The notes below the pieces were generated by a model that ran no database searches, was not told the origin of the DNA, and worked only from the letters and a program-made list of their open reading frames with translations. From NCBI RefSeq assembly GCF_022606355.1, contig NZ_JAHHZQ010000001.1, positions 1,240,001 through 1,304,000 on the forward strand: a DNA stretch of 64,000 nucleotides, given 5' to 3'. The position numbers and the translations under genes are program-made. The DNA is from Leifsonia shinshuensis. Lineage in GTDB: Bacteria > Actinomycetota > Actinomycetes > Actinomycetales > Microbacteriaceae. Shown piece by piece: positions 25,827 through 34,389 of the stretch (positions within the stretch are counted from its first letter, which is position 1; the number at the start of each line of letters is the position of its first letter).

Positions 25827-26443
25827 GATCCGCTCACCCCTTGCGGCGGCACCCCGTCCGGGTGCAGGAACGCGCTGAGGCTGAGGGCGACCACCGCGCT
25901 GTCGTCCGGGGCGTCGTCGCGGGTGAGCCCGATGTACGGGCGGATGAGCGCATCCAGCCGGTCACCCAGCTCACGCAGCTCGTCAGGGCTGATCCGCAGG
26001 GCGTAGCCCGCGAGGATGCTCGCCTCTCGCCAGGCGGGCGGGACGCTGTCACGCTGGGCGATCGCGCGGTGCAGCCGGGCGGCCTCTTCGTCGATCTGGC
26101 GGTCGGCGAAGAAGCGCTCGACCGTGTCCTCCCCGAGCTGGACGCCGGGGTCGTCCGTGCGTCCGAGCTGGAGGCCCGTGGCCGTCGACTGCCACGGCCG
26201 TTCGCGCCCGTCCTCGGCGTCCACCCGCTCGACCAGGCCGAAGCGTGCGAGTGCGCGCAGGTGGTAGCTGCAGTTGGAGGGCGTCGAGCCCACGGCATCG
26301 GCGCACTCGCTGGCGGTGCGTGCCCCGAACGACATGAGGTGGTCGAGCAGCGCGAGCCGCAACGGGTGGGCCAGCGCGCGCAGCGCGCGCGGATCGGTGA
26401 CCGTGCGCCGGTCCTCCGGGCGTGCGCCAGATGTGAAAGACAT
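25823..26443 (-). CDS. ArsR-like winged-helix transcriptional regulator
   Basis: A 206-residue protein. The N-terminal winged helix reads DPRALRALAHPLRLALLDHLMSFGARTASECADAVG followed by NCSYHLRALARFGLVERV, the pattern of helix_turn_helix ArsR-like proteins. The C-terminal part (about 100-200) is a helical dimer or effector domain without metal-binding cysteine pairs. It precedes and overlaps the MFS gene by 4 bases and is divergent from the second MFS gene 93 bases away. It probably controls one or both exporters, but no clear operator palindrome is seen. Confidence 0.88.
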   Translation of the reverse strand: MSFTSGARPEDRRTVTDPRALRALAHPLRLALLDHLMSFGARTASECADAVGSTPSNCSYHLRALARFGLVERVDAEDGRERPWQSTATGLQLGRTDDPGVQLGEDTVERFFADRQIDEEAARLHRAIAQRDSVPPAWREASILAGYALRISPDELRELGDRLDALIRPYIGLTRDDAPDDSAVVALSLSAFLHPDGVPPQGVSGS

Positions 26444-26536
26444 GTTTCAGATTGTGCGCCGCACTTTCTTTCACGTCAAGCGGACTCTTTCGCCCGGATC
26501 GGGAATGCCCCGGCCGCGCTCCGGTTGTTGACAGGG

Positions 26537-27982
26537 ATGAACGAGATCACCCGAGCCAGCGTGGGCTTCCGCTCCGAGCGCGGCCCCATCCTGATCGCCC
26601 TGATGCTGACGACCGGTCTCGTCGCGATCGATGCGACGATCCTCGCGACCGCCGTGCCCTCGATCGTGAGCGACCTCGGCGGCTTCGCGCAGTTCCCCTG
26701 GCTCTTCTCGATCTACCTGCTCGCCCAGGCGGTCTCCGTCCCCGTCTACGCCAAGCTGTCCGACACCGTCGGCCGCAAGCCGATCGTCCTGGCGGGCATC
26801 GGTCTGTTCTTCGTGGGCTCGATCCTGTGCGGCTTCGCATGGTCGATGCCCGCGCTGATCGCCTTCCGCGCGCTGCAGGGGCTCGGCGCCGGCGCGATCC
26901 AGCCGATGTCGATGACGATCGCCGGCGACATCTACACGGTCGCCGAGCGCGCGAAGACACAGGGCTACCTCGCGAGCGTGTGGGCGATCTCCTCGGTTGT
27001 CGGGCCGACGCTGGGCGGACTGTTCTCGCAGTTCCTGTCGTGGCGGTGGATCTTCTTCGTCAACGTGCCGCTGTGCATCCTGGCCGCGTGGATGCTGATC
27101 CGCGCGTTCCACGAGAACATCGAACGCAAGCCGCACCGCATCGACTACGCCGGGTCGGCGCTGCTCACGGCCGGGATGTCGCTGCTCATCCTCGCGGTGC
27201 TCGAGGGCGGCCAGGCCTGGGCCTGGAACTCAGTGTGGAGCGTCGGCGCGTTCGTGCTCGGCGGCCTCCTGCTCGTCGCGTTCGCGCTCGTGGAGCGGAA
27301 GGCGGCAGAGCCGGTGCTGCCGCTGTGGGTCTTCTCCCGCCGGCTGCTGGTCACGACCACACTGGTCTCGCTGGGCATCGGCGCCATCCTGATCGGCCTC
27401 ACCTCCTACGTGCCGACCTACCTGGAGTCGACGATCGGCGTGCCCCCTCTCGTCTCGGGTCTCGCGGTCGCCGCGCTGACCCTCGGCTGGCCGCTCGCCG
27501 CGAGCGTCTCCGGGCGCTTCTATCTGCGGATCGGCTTCCGCAACACCGCGCTGCTCGGCACGGGCATCGCCATCATCGGCACGATCGTCCTGGCCGCCAC
27601 CAGCGTCACCCCGAGCGTGCTGTTCGTGGCGGTGAGCTGCTTCATCGTGGGACTCGGGATGGGGCTCGTCGCGACACCGACGCTGATCGCCGCCCAGTCG
27701 AGCGTCTCGTGGAGCGAGCGCGGCGTCGTCACCGGCACCAACATGTTCGCCCGCTCCATCGGCAGCGCGGTCGGCGTCGCGGTGTTCGGCGCGATCGCGA
27801 ACGCCATCATCCTGTCGGCCGCCGGCGGCGCGCACTCCCCCGCCGCCGTGCAGAGCGCCTCGACCGCCGTCTTCGTCTCCGTCGCCGTCGTCGCCGTGCT
27901 CACGATCGTGGCCGGCCTGCTCATGCCGCGCTCGCGCGTGGAGGACGTGGAGCTCGGCCGCGCCGCCTCCGTCGCCGACTGA
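26537..27982 (+). CDS. MFS drug exporter, DHA2 (14-helix) type
   Basis: A 481-residue transporter with about 14 membrane segments. LMLTTGLVAIDATILATAVPSIVSDLGG (helix 1 with the D-x-T motif typical of DHA2), YAKLSDTVGRKPIVLAGI (loop 2-3) and WAISSVVGPTLGGLFSQFLSWRWIFFVNVP (motif C region and helix 5) identify the EmrB/QacA branch. It should export cationic or hydrophobic drugs by proton antiport. The start is the ATG at 26537, with AGGG just upstream. The same frame runs back past 25841, but that part is the complement of the regulator gene. It is divergent from the ArsR-like gene. Confidence 0.92.
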   Translation: MNEITRASVGFRSERGPILIALMLTTGLVAIDATILATAVPSIVSDLGGFAQFPWLFSIYLLAQAVSVPVYAKLSDTVGRKPIVLAGIGLFFVGSILCGFAWSMPALIAFRALQGLGAGAIQPMSMTIAGDIYTVAERAKTQGYLASVWAISSVVGPTLGGLFSQFLSWRWIFFVNVPLCILAAWMLIRAFHENIERKPHRIDYAGSALLTAGMSLLILAVLEGGQAWAWNSVWSVGAFVLGGLLLVAFALVERKAAEPVLPLWVFSRRLLVTTTLVSLGIGAILIGLTSYVPTYLESTIGVPPLVSGLAVAALTLGWPLAASVSGRFYLRIGFRNTALLGTGIAIIGTIVLAATSVTPSVLFVAVSCFIVGLGMGLVATPTLIAAQSSVSWSERGVVTGTNMFARSIGSAVGVAVFGAIANAIILSAAGGAHSPAAVQSASTAVFVSVAVVAVLTIVAGLLMPRSRVEDVELGRAASVAD

Positions 27983-28032
27983 CTCCACCCCACGCGATCC
28001 GCCTCGCCTGACGGGGAAGGCCATGATACCGT

Positions 28033-28083
28033 GTGGTCTGACCACATGGTCCGACCACACGGTCTGACCACACGGTCGGACCA
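28033..28083. promoter_or_regulatory. Four-box FadR/LldR-type operator array, 13-bp period
   Basis: Four 11-base dyads TGGTCTGACCA, TGGTCCGACCA, CGGTCTGACCA and CGGTCGGACCA are centred at 28039, 28052, 28065 and 28078, exactly 13 bp apart. Each fits the TNGTNNNACNA consensus known for LldR-type GntR regulators, or does so with a first-base change. They end 27 bases before the GntR gene, so they probably cover its promoter. Confidence 0.85.
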
Positions 28084-28109
28084 TACGAGACGATGCGCGA
28101 GGAGACGGC

Positions 28110-28871
28110 GTGGACACCGAGCCGAAGGCGTGGGAGAGCGTGCTCGCCCGCATCGAGGAGCGCCTCGTCGACGGCCGGCTGCGGCCGGGCGACCACCTGC
28201 CGCCCGAGCGCGCCCTCTCGGCCGAGTTCGGCGTCGCACGCTCCAGCGTCCGCGAGGCGGTGCGCGTGCTGGAGGCCATGGGCCTGATCCGCACGCAGAC
28301 CGGATCCGGGCCGAGCTCCGGAGCCATCATCATCGCCCGGCCGCTCGGCGGGATGCAGTCCCTGATGCGCCTCCAGGTGGCCGCGAGCGGCTTCCCCGTC
28401 GCCGACGTGGTGAGCACACGTCTGCTGCTGGAGACCTCCGTCGCCGGCGAACTGGCCGAGCGCGGGCCGAACGTCGACCTCGCCGACGCACGGCACCTCC
28501 TCGACGCCATGGACGACCCGACACTGACGGCCGCGGAGTTCCTGGCGCTCGACGCGCAGTTCCACCTCGCGCTCGCCGAAGCGGCGGGCAACGCCGTCGT
28601 CGCGACGACGATGGCCGGCCTCCGCAGCTCGATCGAGGGCTACGTGCTCGCCGGCGCTCGGCGCCTCCCCGACTGGGAGGCCATGGCCGCACGCCTGCGC
28701 GCCGAGCACCGCGGCCTGATCGCCGCGATCGACGCGGGCGACCCGGCGGCGGCGCGCTCCCGCGTCCACGACCACATCAGCGGCTACTACCGCGACGCCG
28801 CGCCGGATGCACCCGGCACCGCGACCCCGTCGCGCCCCCTGTCCCCCTCCCTCTCCACCGACGCACGTTAG
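28110..28871 (+). CDS. GntR/FadR-family regulator, LldR-like
   Basis: A 253-residue repressor. The N-terminal GntR winged helix reads [40 protein letters not shown]. The C-terminal helical FCD ligand domain has the R/D...H...H metal pattern (histidines in FHLAL and in the late VHDHISGY). The next gene, 10 bases on, is an LldD-type dehydrogenase, so the effector is probably lactate or a related 2-hydroxy acid. The GTG at 28110 has GAGGAG 8-13 bases upstream. The four-box array upstream indicates autoregulation and control of lldD. Confidence 0.92.
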   Translation: MDTEPKAWESVLARIEERLVDGRLRPGDHLPPERALSAEFGVARSSVREAVRVLEAMGLIRTQTGSGPSSGAIIIARPLGGMQSLMRLQVAASGFPVADVVSTRLLLETSVAGELAERGPNVDLADARHLLDAMDDPTLTAAEFLALDAQFHLALAEAAGNAVVATTMAGLRSSIEGYVLAGARRLPDWEAMAARLRAEHRGLIAAIDAGDPAAARSRVHDHISGYYRDAAPDAPGTATPSRPLSPSLSTDAR

Positions 28872-28881
28872 GCACACGAAC

Positions 28882-30129
28882 ATGGTCACCCGCCAACTCC
28901 CCAAGCCCGCAGAGCTCCTCGAGCTGATGTCGTTCAAGAAGCCGGAGCTCGATGCGAAGAAGCGCCGGCTGAGCGCCGCCCTCACCATCGAAGACCTGCG
29001 CACCATCGCGAAGCGCCGCACGCCGAAGGCCGCGTTCGACTACACGGAGGGCGCGGCGGAGGGCGAGCTCTCGCTCGCGCGCGCCCGCCAGGCATTCCAG
29101 GACATCGAGTTCCACCCGTCGATCCTGCGCGACGTCTCCACTGTCGACACCTCCTGCGAGATCTGGGGAGGCCCCTCGGCGATGCCGTTCGGGATCGCGC
29201 CGACGGGCTTCACCCGCCTGATGCAGACCGAGGGCGAAGTCGCCGGGGCGGGCGCGGCCGGCGCCGCGGGCATCCCGTTCACGCTGTCGACACTGGGCAC
29301 GACCTCCATCGAGGGCGTCAAAGCCGCCAACCCGACCGGCCGCAACTGGTTCCAGCTGTACGTGATGCGCGACCGCGAGATCTCCTACGAGCTCGTCCGC
29401 CGGGCGGCGGCCAACGGCTTCGACACCCTGTTCTTCACGGTCGACACCCCGGTCGCCGGCGCCCGGCTGCGCGACAAGCGCAACGGCTTCTCGATCCCCC
29501 CGCAGCTCACGCTCGGCACCGTGCTCAACGCGATCCCCCGGCCGTGGTGGTGGTACGACTTCCTCACGACGCCCAAGCTGGAGTTCGCCTCGCTGTCCTC
29601 GACCGGCGGCACCGTCGGCGAGCTGCTCGACGCGGCGATGGACCCCTCGATCAGCTTCGCCGACCTGGACGTCATCCGGAGCATGTGGCCGGGCAAGATC
29701 GTCGTCAAGGGGGTGCAGAACGTCGAAGACTCGCGCACGCTCGTCGACCTCGGCGTCGACGGCATCGTGCTCTCCAACCACGGCGGCCGCCAGCTCGACA
29801 GGGCGCCCATCCCCTTCCACCTGCTGCCGCGGGTCGTGGAGGCCGTGGGCGACCGCACGGAGGTCGCGATCGACACCGGCATCATGAACGGCGCCGACAT
29901 CGTGGCCGCGTACGCGCTCGGCGCGAAGTTCACCCTGATCGGCCGCGCCTACCTCTACGGCCTGATGGCGGGAGGCCGCGCCGGCGTCGACCGCACCATC
30001 CAGATCCTCGGCGACCAGGTCGTGCGCACCATGAAGCTGCTCGAGGTGCCGACCCTGGCCGACCTCACGCCCGCGCACGTCACCCAGCTGCGTCGGCTCG
30101 TGCCCGTCGGGGAGGCGGTGCGGGTCTGA
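28882..30129 (+). CDS. lldD: L-lactate dehydrogenase / alpha-hydroxy-acid oxidase (FMN)
   Basis: A 415-residue FMN-dependent TIM barrel of the alpha-hydroxyacid dehydrogenase family. It shows [43 protein letters not shown] (the catalytic/FMN lysine), SNHGGRQLD (catalytic histidine with the substrate arginine) and [31 protein letters not shown] (phosphate-binding end). It oxidises L-lactate (or another 2-hydroxy acid) to pyruvate at the membrane with quinone as acceptor. ATG at 28882. It is in an operon with the LldR-like regulator, and a strong terminator follows. Confidence 0.9.
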   Translation: MVTRQLPKPAELLELMSFKKPELDAKKRRLSAALTIEDLRTIAKRRTPKAAFDYTEGAAEGELSLARARQAFQDIEFHPSILRDVSTVDTSCEIWGGPSAMPFGIAPTGFTRLMQTEGEVAGAGAAGAAGIPFTLSTLGTTSIEGVKAANPTGRNWFQLYVMRDREISYELVRRAAANGFDTLFFTVDTPVAGARLRDKRNGFSIPPQLTLGTVLNAIPRPWWWYDFLTTPKLEFASLSSTGGTVGELLDAAMDPSISFADLDVIRSMWPGKIVVKGVQNVEDSRTLVDLGVDGIVLSNHGGRQLDRAPIPFHLLPRVVEAVGDRTEVAIDTGIMNGADIVAAYALGAKFTLIGRAYLYGLMAGGRAGVDRTIQILGDQVVRTMKLLEVPTLADLTPAHVTQLRRLVPVGEAVRV

Positions 30130-30158
30130 CGCGCACCGCCCGCGGTATCCAACCGGCT

Positions 30159-30196
30159 GGGCACGCCGCCTCCACCTGACGGGAGGCGGCGTGCCC
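30159..30196 (+). terminator. Terminator after lldD
   Basis: A 15-bp perfect stem (GGGCACGCCGCCTCC / GGAGGCGGCGTGCCC) with an 8-base loop, 30 bases beyond the lldD stop. No T-run follows, as is usual in very GC-rich actinobacteria. A 16-bp direct repeat (30211-30226, 30240-30255) follows. Confidence 0.7.
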
Positions 30197-30322
30197 CGTC
30201 GGCTGGATGGGCGTCAGCGGATGGCTCCGCTGTTCGCGCGCGTCAGCGGATGGCTTCGCCGTCGACGTTCGTCGCGCGCCCGCGTCGACTGCGGTCGACG
30301 GGTACGGTCGTAGGTCGCAGCG

Positions 30323-30949
30323 TCACTCCGGCGCCGTCGCGAGGAAGACGAACTCGTTGTACATGAACGACTTCCCCGCCGCGCGGGGCAGCGGAAAGCT
30401 GTAGTGCCGCACCGGCGAGAGTCCGGTCTTGCGGCACAGCGCGTCGAGCGCGTCGAAGTCCGTGAAGGTCACGTGCGTGGCGTCGCTGGCGAAGCCGCGC
30501 TCCTGGGGGGTGATGAAGCACACGGTTCCGCCGGGGGCGACGTACGGCAGGTAGGTCTGCACCAGCCCGACCGCGTACTCGGGCGACACGTGCTCGATGA
30601 CATGGGCGAACAACAGGGAATCGAACGCACCCGGGACGGCGTACCCGCTCGTCGGGAATTCGTCGCTCGTGAACGCGGTGAGCCCCCTCCCCCGGGCGAT
30701 GGCGATGGACTCGGCGTTGTGGTCGACACCGACGCTGTCGTTCTCGAGGTGCGCGAGGTTGCGCCCCAGACCCGACCCGATGTCCAGGACGCGACCGAGT
30801 TTCAGGTGCCGCACGTTCCAGCGGTAGGGGGCCTGGACGTTGAGCACCCTGCGCCACTTGGACCGGTCGAGCCTGGCCAGCCGGGCCGCGTACTCCGCGC
30901 CCGCCGTCTCCGACCCGGTGCTCCGTGCGCTGGAGTCGTCCACGGTCAT
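30323..30949 (-). CDS. Class I SAM-dependent methyltransferase
   Basis: A 208-residue Rossmann-fold methyltransferase. Motif I is RVLDIGSGLGRNLAHLE, followed by SVGVDHNAESIAIAR (acidic residue binding the ribose) and FDSLLFAHVIEHVSPEYAVGLV (motif IV/V, ubiE-like). The start is the ATG at 30949 (GAGAG upstream); the longer TTG frame to 31003 is unlikely. The C-terminal RHYSFPLPRAAGKSFMYNEFVFLA resembles small-molecule methyltransferases. The substrate is unknown. It is convergent with the lldD operon. Confidence 0.88.
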   Translation of the reverse strand: MTVDDSSARSTGSETAGAEYAARLARLDRSKWRRVLNVQAPYRWNVRHLKLGRVLDIGSGLGRNLAHLENDSVGVDHNAESIAIARGRGLTAFTSDEFPTSGYAVPGAFDSLLFAHVIEHVSPEYAVGLVQTYLPYVAPGGTVCFITPQERGFASDATHVTFTDFDALDALCRKTGLSPVRHYSFPLPRAAGKSFMYNEFVFLATAPE

Positions 30950-31142
30950 CGTGCACTCTCGATGCTCATCACGGGACCCACGGTAGCCGGGTGTCCCGAA
31001 CAACCCAAGTCTTTTGCGCGACTCCGCACGCTCGGCCCGCGATCGACCTGCGCATTATGCAGTCGCGCCACAGCGCATCCAAAGGAAAAGACCCATACGC
31101 TTGTCCCGGAGACTTGTCCACCTCGGAAACGGAATGACCTGA

Positions 31143-32051
31143 ATGGCTGCTACAGGCAGAGGCGCTACCACCCCCACGAAGAACGACCGTCGCGCCGAAG
31201 CGCGCGAGACAGCGCGGAGGATGCGCGAAGAGGCCGCCAAGAAGGCCAAGCGTCGCAAGGTCATCGTGCAGAGCTCGGTGATCGTCGGCATCATCGCCGT
31301 CCTCACGATCGTGGGCGTCGTGATCTTCACCAGCGTGAGCGCGTCCAACAACGTCGCCAACCCCAAGAACATGCTGAGCGGTGGAATCCTGCTCACGAAG
31401 TCGGACAAGGCCGTCACCACTCCCGCGATCGCGCAGGGCGCCAAGCCCACGCCGACGACGCAGACCCTCGACGGCAAGACCGCGCACATCCAGATCTGGC
31501 TCGACTACCAGTGCCCCATCTGCGACCAGTTCGAGACCACGAACTCCGCCCAGATGAAGCAGTGGATGTCGGAGGGCGCCGCGACGCTCGAGGTCCACCC
31601 CGTCGCCATCCTCGACTCCCCGACGAACAACCAGTACTCGACCCGGGCCGGTGCGGCCGCGTCGTGCGTGGCCAACTACGAGCCCGACAAGTTCTTCGAC
31701 GTCAACAGTGCTCTGTTCGCCAACCAGCCGGACGAACAGACCGGATCGGGACTCACGAACGCCAAGATGCTCGAACTGTTCAAGGGCGCCGGCGCGAGTT
31801 CGTCGGCGATCACGACGTGCGTGAACGACCAGACCTTCGCCAAGTTCGTCACCAACCGGACCACCGAGGCCGTGTCGAACTCGCAGCTCAAGAACCCGCA
31901 GAACGGCAGCTTCGGCACCCCGACGGTGTTCGTCAACGGCGAGCGCTACCAGGGCAGCGTCAGTGACGCGTCCCAGTTCGCCGCGTTCGTCCAGGCTGCC
32001 GTGAAGGACGCCGGCTCGAGCGGCACCTACTCCTTCCCGAAGGCGAGCTGA
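31143..32051 (+). CDS. Membrane-anchored DsbA-like thioredoxin-fold protein
   Basis: A 302-residue protein. A charged cytoplasmic N-terminus (residues 1-39, many Lys/Arg/Glu) is followed by one membrane segment (about 40-65) and an extracytoplasmic thioredoxin-4/DsbA domain with active site CPIC (about 124-127) in WLDYQCPICDQFE. Two further cysteines (SCVANYE and ITTCVND) lie in the helical insert. The late cis-proline region is FGTPTVFVNGERY. It probably oxidises or isomerises disulfides of exported proteins. It is a single gene with a terminator after it. Confidence 0.92.
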   Translation: MAATGRGATTPTKNDRRAEARETARRMREEAAKKAKRRKVIVQSSVIVGIIAVLTIVGVVIFTSVSASNNVANPKNMLSGGILLTKSDKAVTTPAIAQGAKPTPTTQTLDGKTAHIQIWLDYQCPICDQFETTNSAQMKQWMSEGAATLEVHPVAILDSPTNNQYSTRAGAAASCVANYEPDKFFDVNSALFANQPDEQTGSGLTNAKMLELFKGAGASSSAITTCVNDQTFAKFVTNRTTEAVSNSQLKNPQNGSFGTPTVFVNGERYQGSVSDASQFAAFVQAAVKDAGSSGTYSFPKAS

Positions 32052-32085
32052 CCGGCTCTCCCTTCGACCCGTCCCTTCGACACTG

Positions 32086-32119
32086 AGGCGTCGCCGCGAT
32101 CGTTCGCGACGACGCCTCT
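32086..32119 (+). terminator. Terminator after the DsbA-like gene
   Basis: A 9-bp outer stem (GAGGCGTCG / CGACGCCTC) and a 5-bp inner stem (CGCGA / TCGCG) around a TCGT loop, 35 bases past the stop, followed by TCGTCTTCT. Confidence 0.7.
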
Positions 32120-32183
32120 CGTCTTCTGCCGTACCGCCCCTCGGGTGTACGTTCGGCGCGAAAGCGCAGGTGAGGAGACGAGC

Positions 32184-32510
32184 ATGGACCGCATCCCGGA
32201 GGACGGCGCCGACGACCCGGCCATCGGCGACTCCGACGCCGGAGACACCGCCGGCTGGGTCGACCCCGGCGACGGCGAGGTCGACTACGCACTGGACGAC
32301 CCGATCGCGGAGGCCGACTTCGCCGACGAGCTGGTCACCACCGACGGCGTCGCAGGCGAGACCGTCTGGGACGGCCCCGGCGACGGCAACGACGGCCCGA
32401 CCGGGGGCAATCAGCGCGAAGCCGAGCCCGACTACGACGAGCACGACCCGGAAGGCGATCCGGACGACGGCGTCCTGACCCAGGACGACCTCGACGAAGA
32501 GGGGATCTGA
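32184..32510 (+). CDS. Small acidic protein, function unknown
   Basis: A 108-residue, very acidic protein of low complexity: Asp, Glu, Gly and Pro dominate and only one or two aromatic residues appear. It has no signal peptide, membrane segment or known motif. GAGGAG precedes the ATG at 32184; a longer GTG/ATG frame from 32145 has no ribosome site. The C-terminus (TQDDLDEEGI) is convergent with the TetR gene, with a 3-base gap. Short acidic proteins of this kind are common in Microbacteriaceae, and I do not recognise this one. Confidence 0.7.
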   Translation: MDRIPEDGADDPAIGDSDAGDTAGWVDPGDGEVDYALDDPIAEADFADELVTTDGVAGETVWDGPGDGNDGPTGGNQREAEPDYDEHDPEGDPDDGVLTQDDLDEEGI

Positions 32511-32513
32511 GGC

Positions 32514-33125
32514 TCAGGGCCGGCCGCGCCCGCCGTCCGCCGGCACCGCGGCGACGACGCCGTCCGCGCTGCGCTCGAGGAAGTCGACGATGCTCTCCGA
32601 CGGCAGGTCGGTGCCGATCGCGCTCGCGACCAGCACGTCCTCCGCGAACGCGATCCAGGAGCGCAGCCCGATGTGCAGCATCGGCTCGTCGGCCGCGCCC
32701 AGCTCGAGGAACACCGCGATGATGCGCTCGGCCTGCTCCGCCCTGGCCTCCTCGACCACGGCCCTGACCTCCCTATCGCCGCTCGCGACGCCTCGGACCA
32801 GCGAATAGAACGTGCCGCTGTGGTCGCGGACGAACGCGACGATGCGTGCCAGCGTGTCGCGCAAGCGCTCGCGCGGCGGCAGCTCGGGGATCGGCTCCGT
32901 CGCGCGCAGCATGCTGTCGCGCGCGGTGCGCACGACCTCCGTGTGCAGCCCCTGCTTGGAGCCGAAGTAGTGGAACAGCAGCGCTCGCGAGACGCCCGCC
33001 TGCGCCGACAGCTCCTCGATGGTCAGCGAGTCGAGGGGGTGATCGGCGAGGTGTACGACACCCAGCGCGACCAGCTGCGCCCGGCGCTCGTCCGGAGTCA
33101 GGCGAGTGCGCCGGTCGGTGTCCAT
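32514..33125 (-). CDS. TetR-family repressor
   Basis: A 203-residue regulator with the TetR N-terminal helix-turn-helix: LTPDERRAQLVALGVVHLADHPLDSLTIEELSAQAGVSRALLFHYFGSKQGLH. The C-terminal domain is helical and divergent, as usual. It faces away from the DUF6230/DUF6114 cluster, and the intergenic region holds a perfect TetR-type palindrome (33198-33218). It is therefore the likely repressor of that cluster and of itself. It is convergent with the acidic-protein gene. Confidence 0.92.
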   Translation of the reverse strand: MDTDRRTRLTPDERRAQLVALGVVHLADHPLDSLTIEELSAQAGVSRALLFHYFGSKQGLHTEVVRTARDSMLRATEPIPELPPRERLRDTLARIVAFVRDHSGTFYSLVRGVASGDREVRAVVEEARAEQAERIIAVFLELGAADEPMLHIGLRSWIAFAEDVLVASAIGTDLPSESIVDFLERSADGVVAAVPADGGRGRP

Positions 33126-33197
33126 GCGTCGAGCGTACTAGGGCGCGTCCCGCCCGCTGTGTGGCCGGAACGGTCGGTCCGTCCTCCATTCGGCCGA

Positions 33198-33218
33198 CTA
33201 TTGACACCTCGTCAATAG
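33198..33218. promoter_or_regulatory. TetR-type operator overlapping a -35 box
   Basis: Perfect 8-base arms CTATTGAC and GTCAATAG around ACCTC. The left arm contains TTGACA at 33201-33206, a -35 hexamer for the plus-strand cluster. A -10 candidate is TACTCT at 33223-33228 (16-base spacer). Confidence 0.8.
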
Positions 33219-33280
33219 CGTCTACTCTCTCAGTGGGAACGACCGCACCGTCGCTGTCAAGCCCCCGAACAGGAGGATCG

Positions 33281-33877
33281 ATGAAGTTCCGCAAGCTCGC
33301 CGGCTCGCACGCCGGACGCATCGTGCTCGCCGCAGTGCCCGTCGCCGTGGTGTCCACCCTGCTCATGACCGGAGTCGCCCAAGGTGCCGTGCCCGTCTCG
33401 TTCGCGGTCTCCGGCAGCCAGTTCCAGATCAGCGCCTCCAAGCTCGACGGCACCGGCTTCTCGCAGTACGCCGGTGTCGCCCCCGACACCGCGGGCAAGC
33501 AGCACCAGGTCGCGATCGCCAACATCAAGTCCGCGACGCTCGCCGACCTCTGCCAGTCCGTCGTCACCGACACTCCGCTCGGCAAGGTCGGGATGCTGAT
33601 CACCGCCGGCGGCGGGGGCAACCCGGCCAGCGCCTCCGACCTGCAGATCGGGATGACCGACCTGGCCGGCGACTCCGAGTTCCACAACATCCGGATCGGC
33701 GTCGACGCCTCGACCGTGAACACCGCGGCCAAGGGCTCGCCCGGCGACTTCGCCCAGGACGCCGACACCGTGACGATCACGCACCTGCAGCAGACCGCGT
33801 GGAGCACACAGGCCTCGGTCTTCACGCTCACCGGCATGCACGTGCAGCTGACGGACGGATCGAAGGGATGCTTCTGA
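33281..33877 (+). CDS. DUF6230 family exported protein
   Basis: A 198-residue protein. A long signal peptide (MKFRKLAGSHAGRIVLAAVPVAVVSTLLMTGVAQG) is followed by a mature beta-rich domain containing VSFAVSGSQFQISASKLDGTGFSQYAG, a cysteine pair (LADLCQSV and the C-terminal KGCF) and repeats of T/V/I-rich strands. This matches the DUF6230 family, often mis-called cholesterol esterase in Streptomyces, which I know as a neighbour of DUF6114. AGGAGG sits 4 bases before the ATG. It overlaps the next gene by 10 bases. The function is unknown; a surface or spore-coat role is a guess. Confidence 0.82.
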   Translation: MKFRKLAGSHAGRIVLAAVPVAVVSTLLMTGVAQGAVPVSFAVSGSQFQISASKLDGTGFSQYAGVAPDTAGKQHQVAIANIKSATLADLCQSVVTDTPLGKVGMLITAGGGGNPASASDLQIGMTDLAGDSEFHNIRIGVDASTVNTAAKGSPGDFAQDADTVTITHLQQTAWSTQASVFTLTGMHVQLTDGSKGCF

Positions 33878-34389
33878 GTCGCCCGGCCGCGCACGCGGCG
33901 ACGGCGATGGACGACGCGCCGACGCGACGGGAGCGGTTCCGCTCCTGGCGACGGCAGCGCCCGTTCGTCGGCGGCCTGCTGACGGCGCTCGGCGGCGTGG
34001 AGATGTTCTTCTCCGGTCAACTCGACCTGGGTCGCATCCACGTGCAGCTCGGCATCGAGGGACTGCAGGCGACGATCATCCCGGTGCTGCTGGTGCTGCT
34101 CGGCGTGCTCGCGATCGCGATGCCGGCGCACCGGATCTTCTACGGCGTGATCGCGCTCGCTGTCGCGGTGTACTCGCTCGTCGGTGTCAATCTCGGCGGC
34201 TTCTTCATCGGGATGCTGCTGAGCTCGATCGGTGGAGTGCTCACCGTGGCGCGGATGCCGCGGGCACGCGCGCAGGAGTCCTCGGAGGCATCAGGAGCTG
34301 AGCCGGCGGGAGCAGGCGCCGACCAGGCGTCGGCGTCGGCGGCGGAGCCGACGTCGGAGGCGGAGCCGTGGCCGGAGAGGGACGCGTGA
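33868..34389 (+). CDS. DUF6114 family membrane protein
   Basis: A 173-residue protein. After a charged N-terminus (TRRERFRSWRRQRPFVGGLLTALGG) it has four hydrophobic segments (about residues 35-130), with GLQATIIPVLLVLLGVLAIAMPAHRIFYGVIALAVAVYSLVG in the middle. A negatively charged Ala/Glu/Ser tail follows. The arrangement RQRPFxGGLLxxxGGxEM is the DUF6114 pattern. The ATG lies within the last codons of the DUF6230 gene, and the end overlaps the next gene as GTGA. It is presumably a membrane anchor or partner of the two exported proteins around it. Confidence 0.85.
   Translation: MLLSRPAAHAATAMDDAPTRRERFRSWRRQRPFVGGLLTALGGVEMFFSGQLDLGRIHVQLGIEGLQATIIPVLLVLLGVLAIAMPAHRIFYGVIALAVAVYSLVGVNLGGFFIGMLLSSIGGVLTVARMPRARAQESSEASGAEPAGAGADQASASAAEPTSEAEPWPERDA

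Noticed and set aside
28033-28083. Repeat array considered as CRISPR
   Set aside because: The units are 11-base palindromes at a 13-bp period with no spacers or cas genes; a regulator site array explains them.
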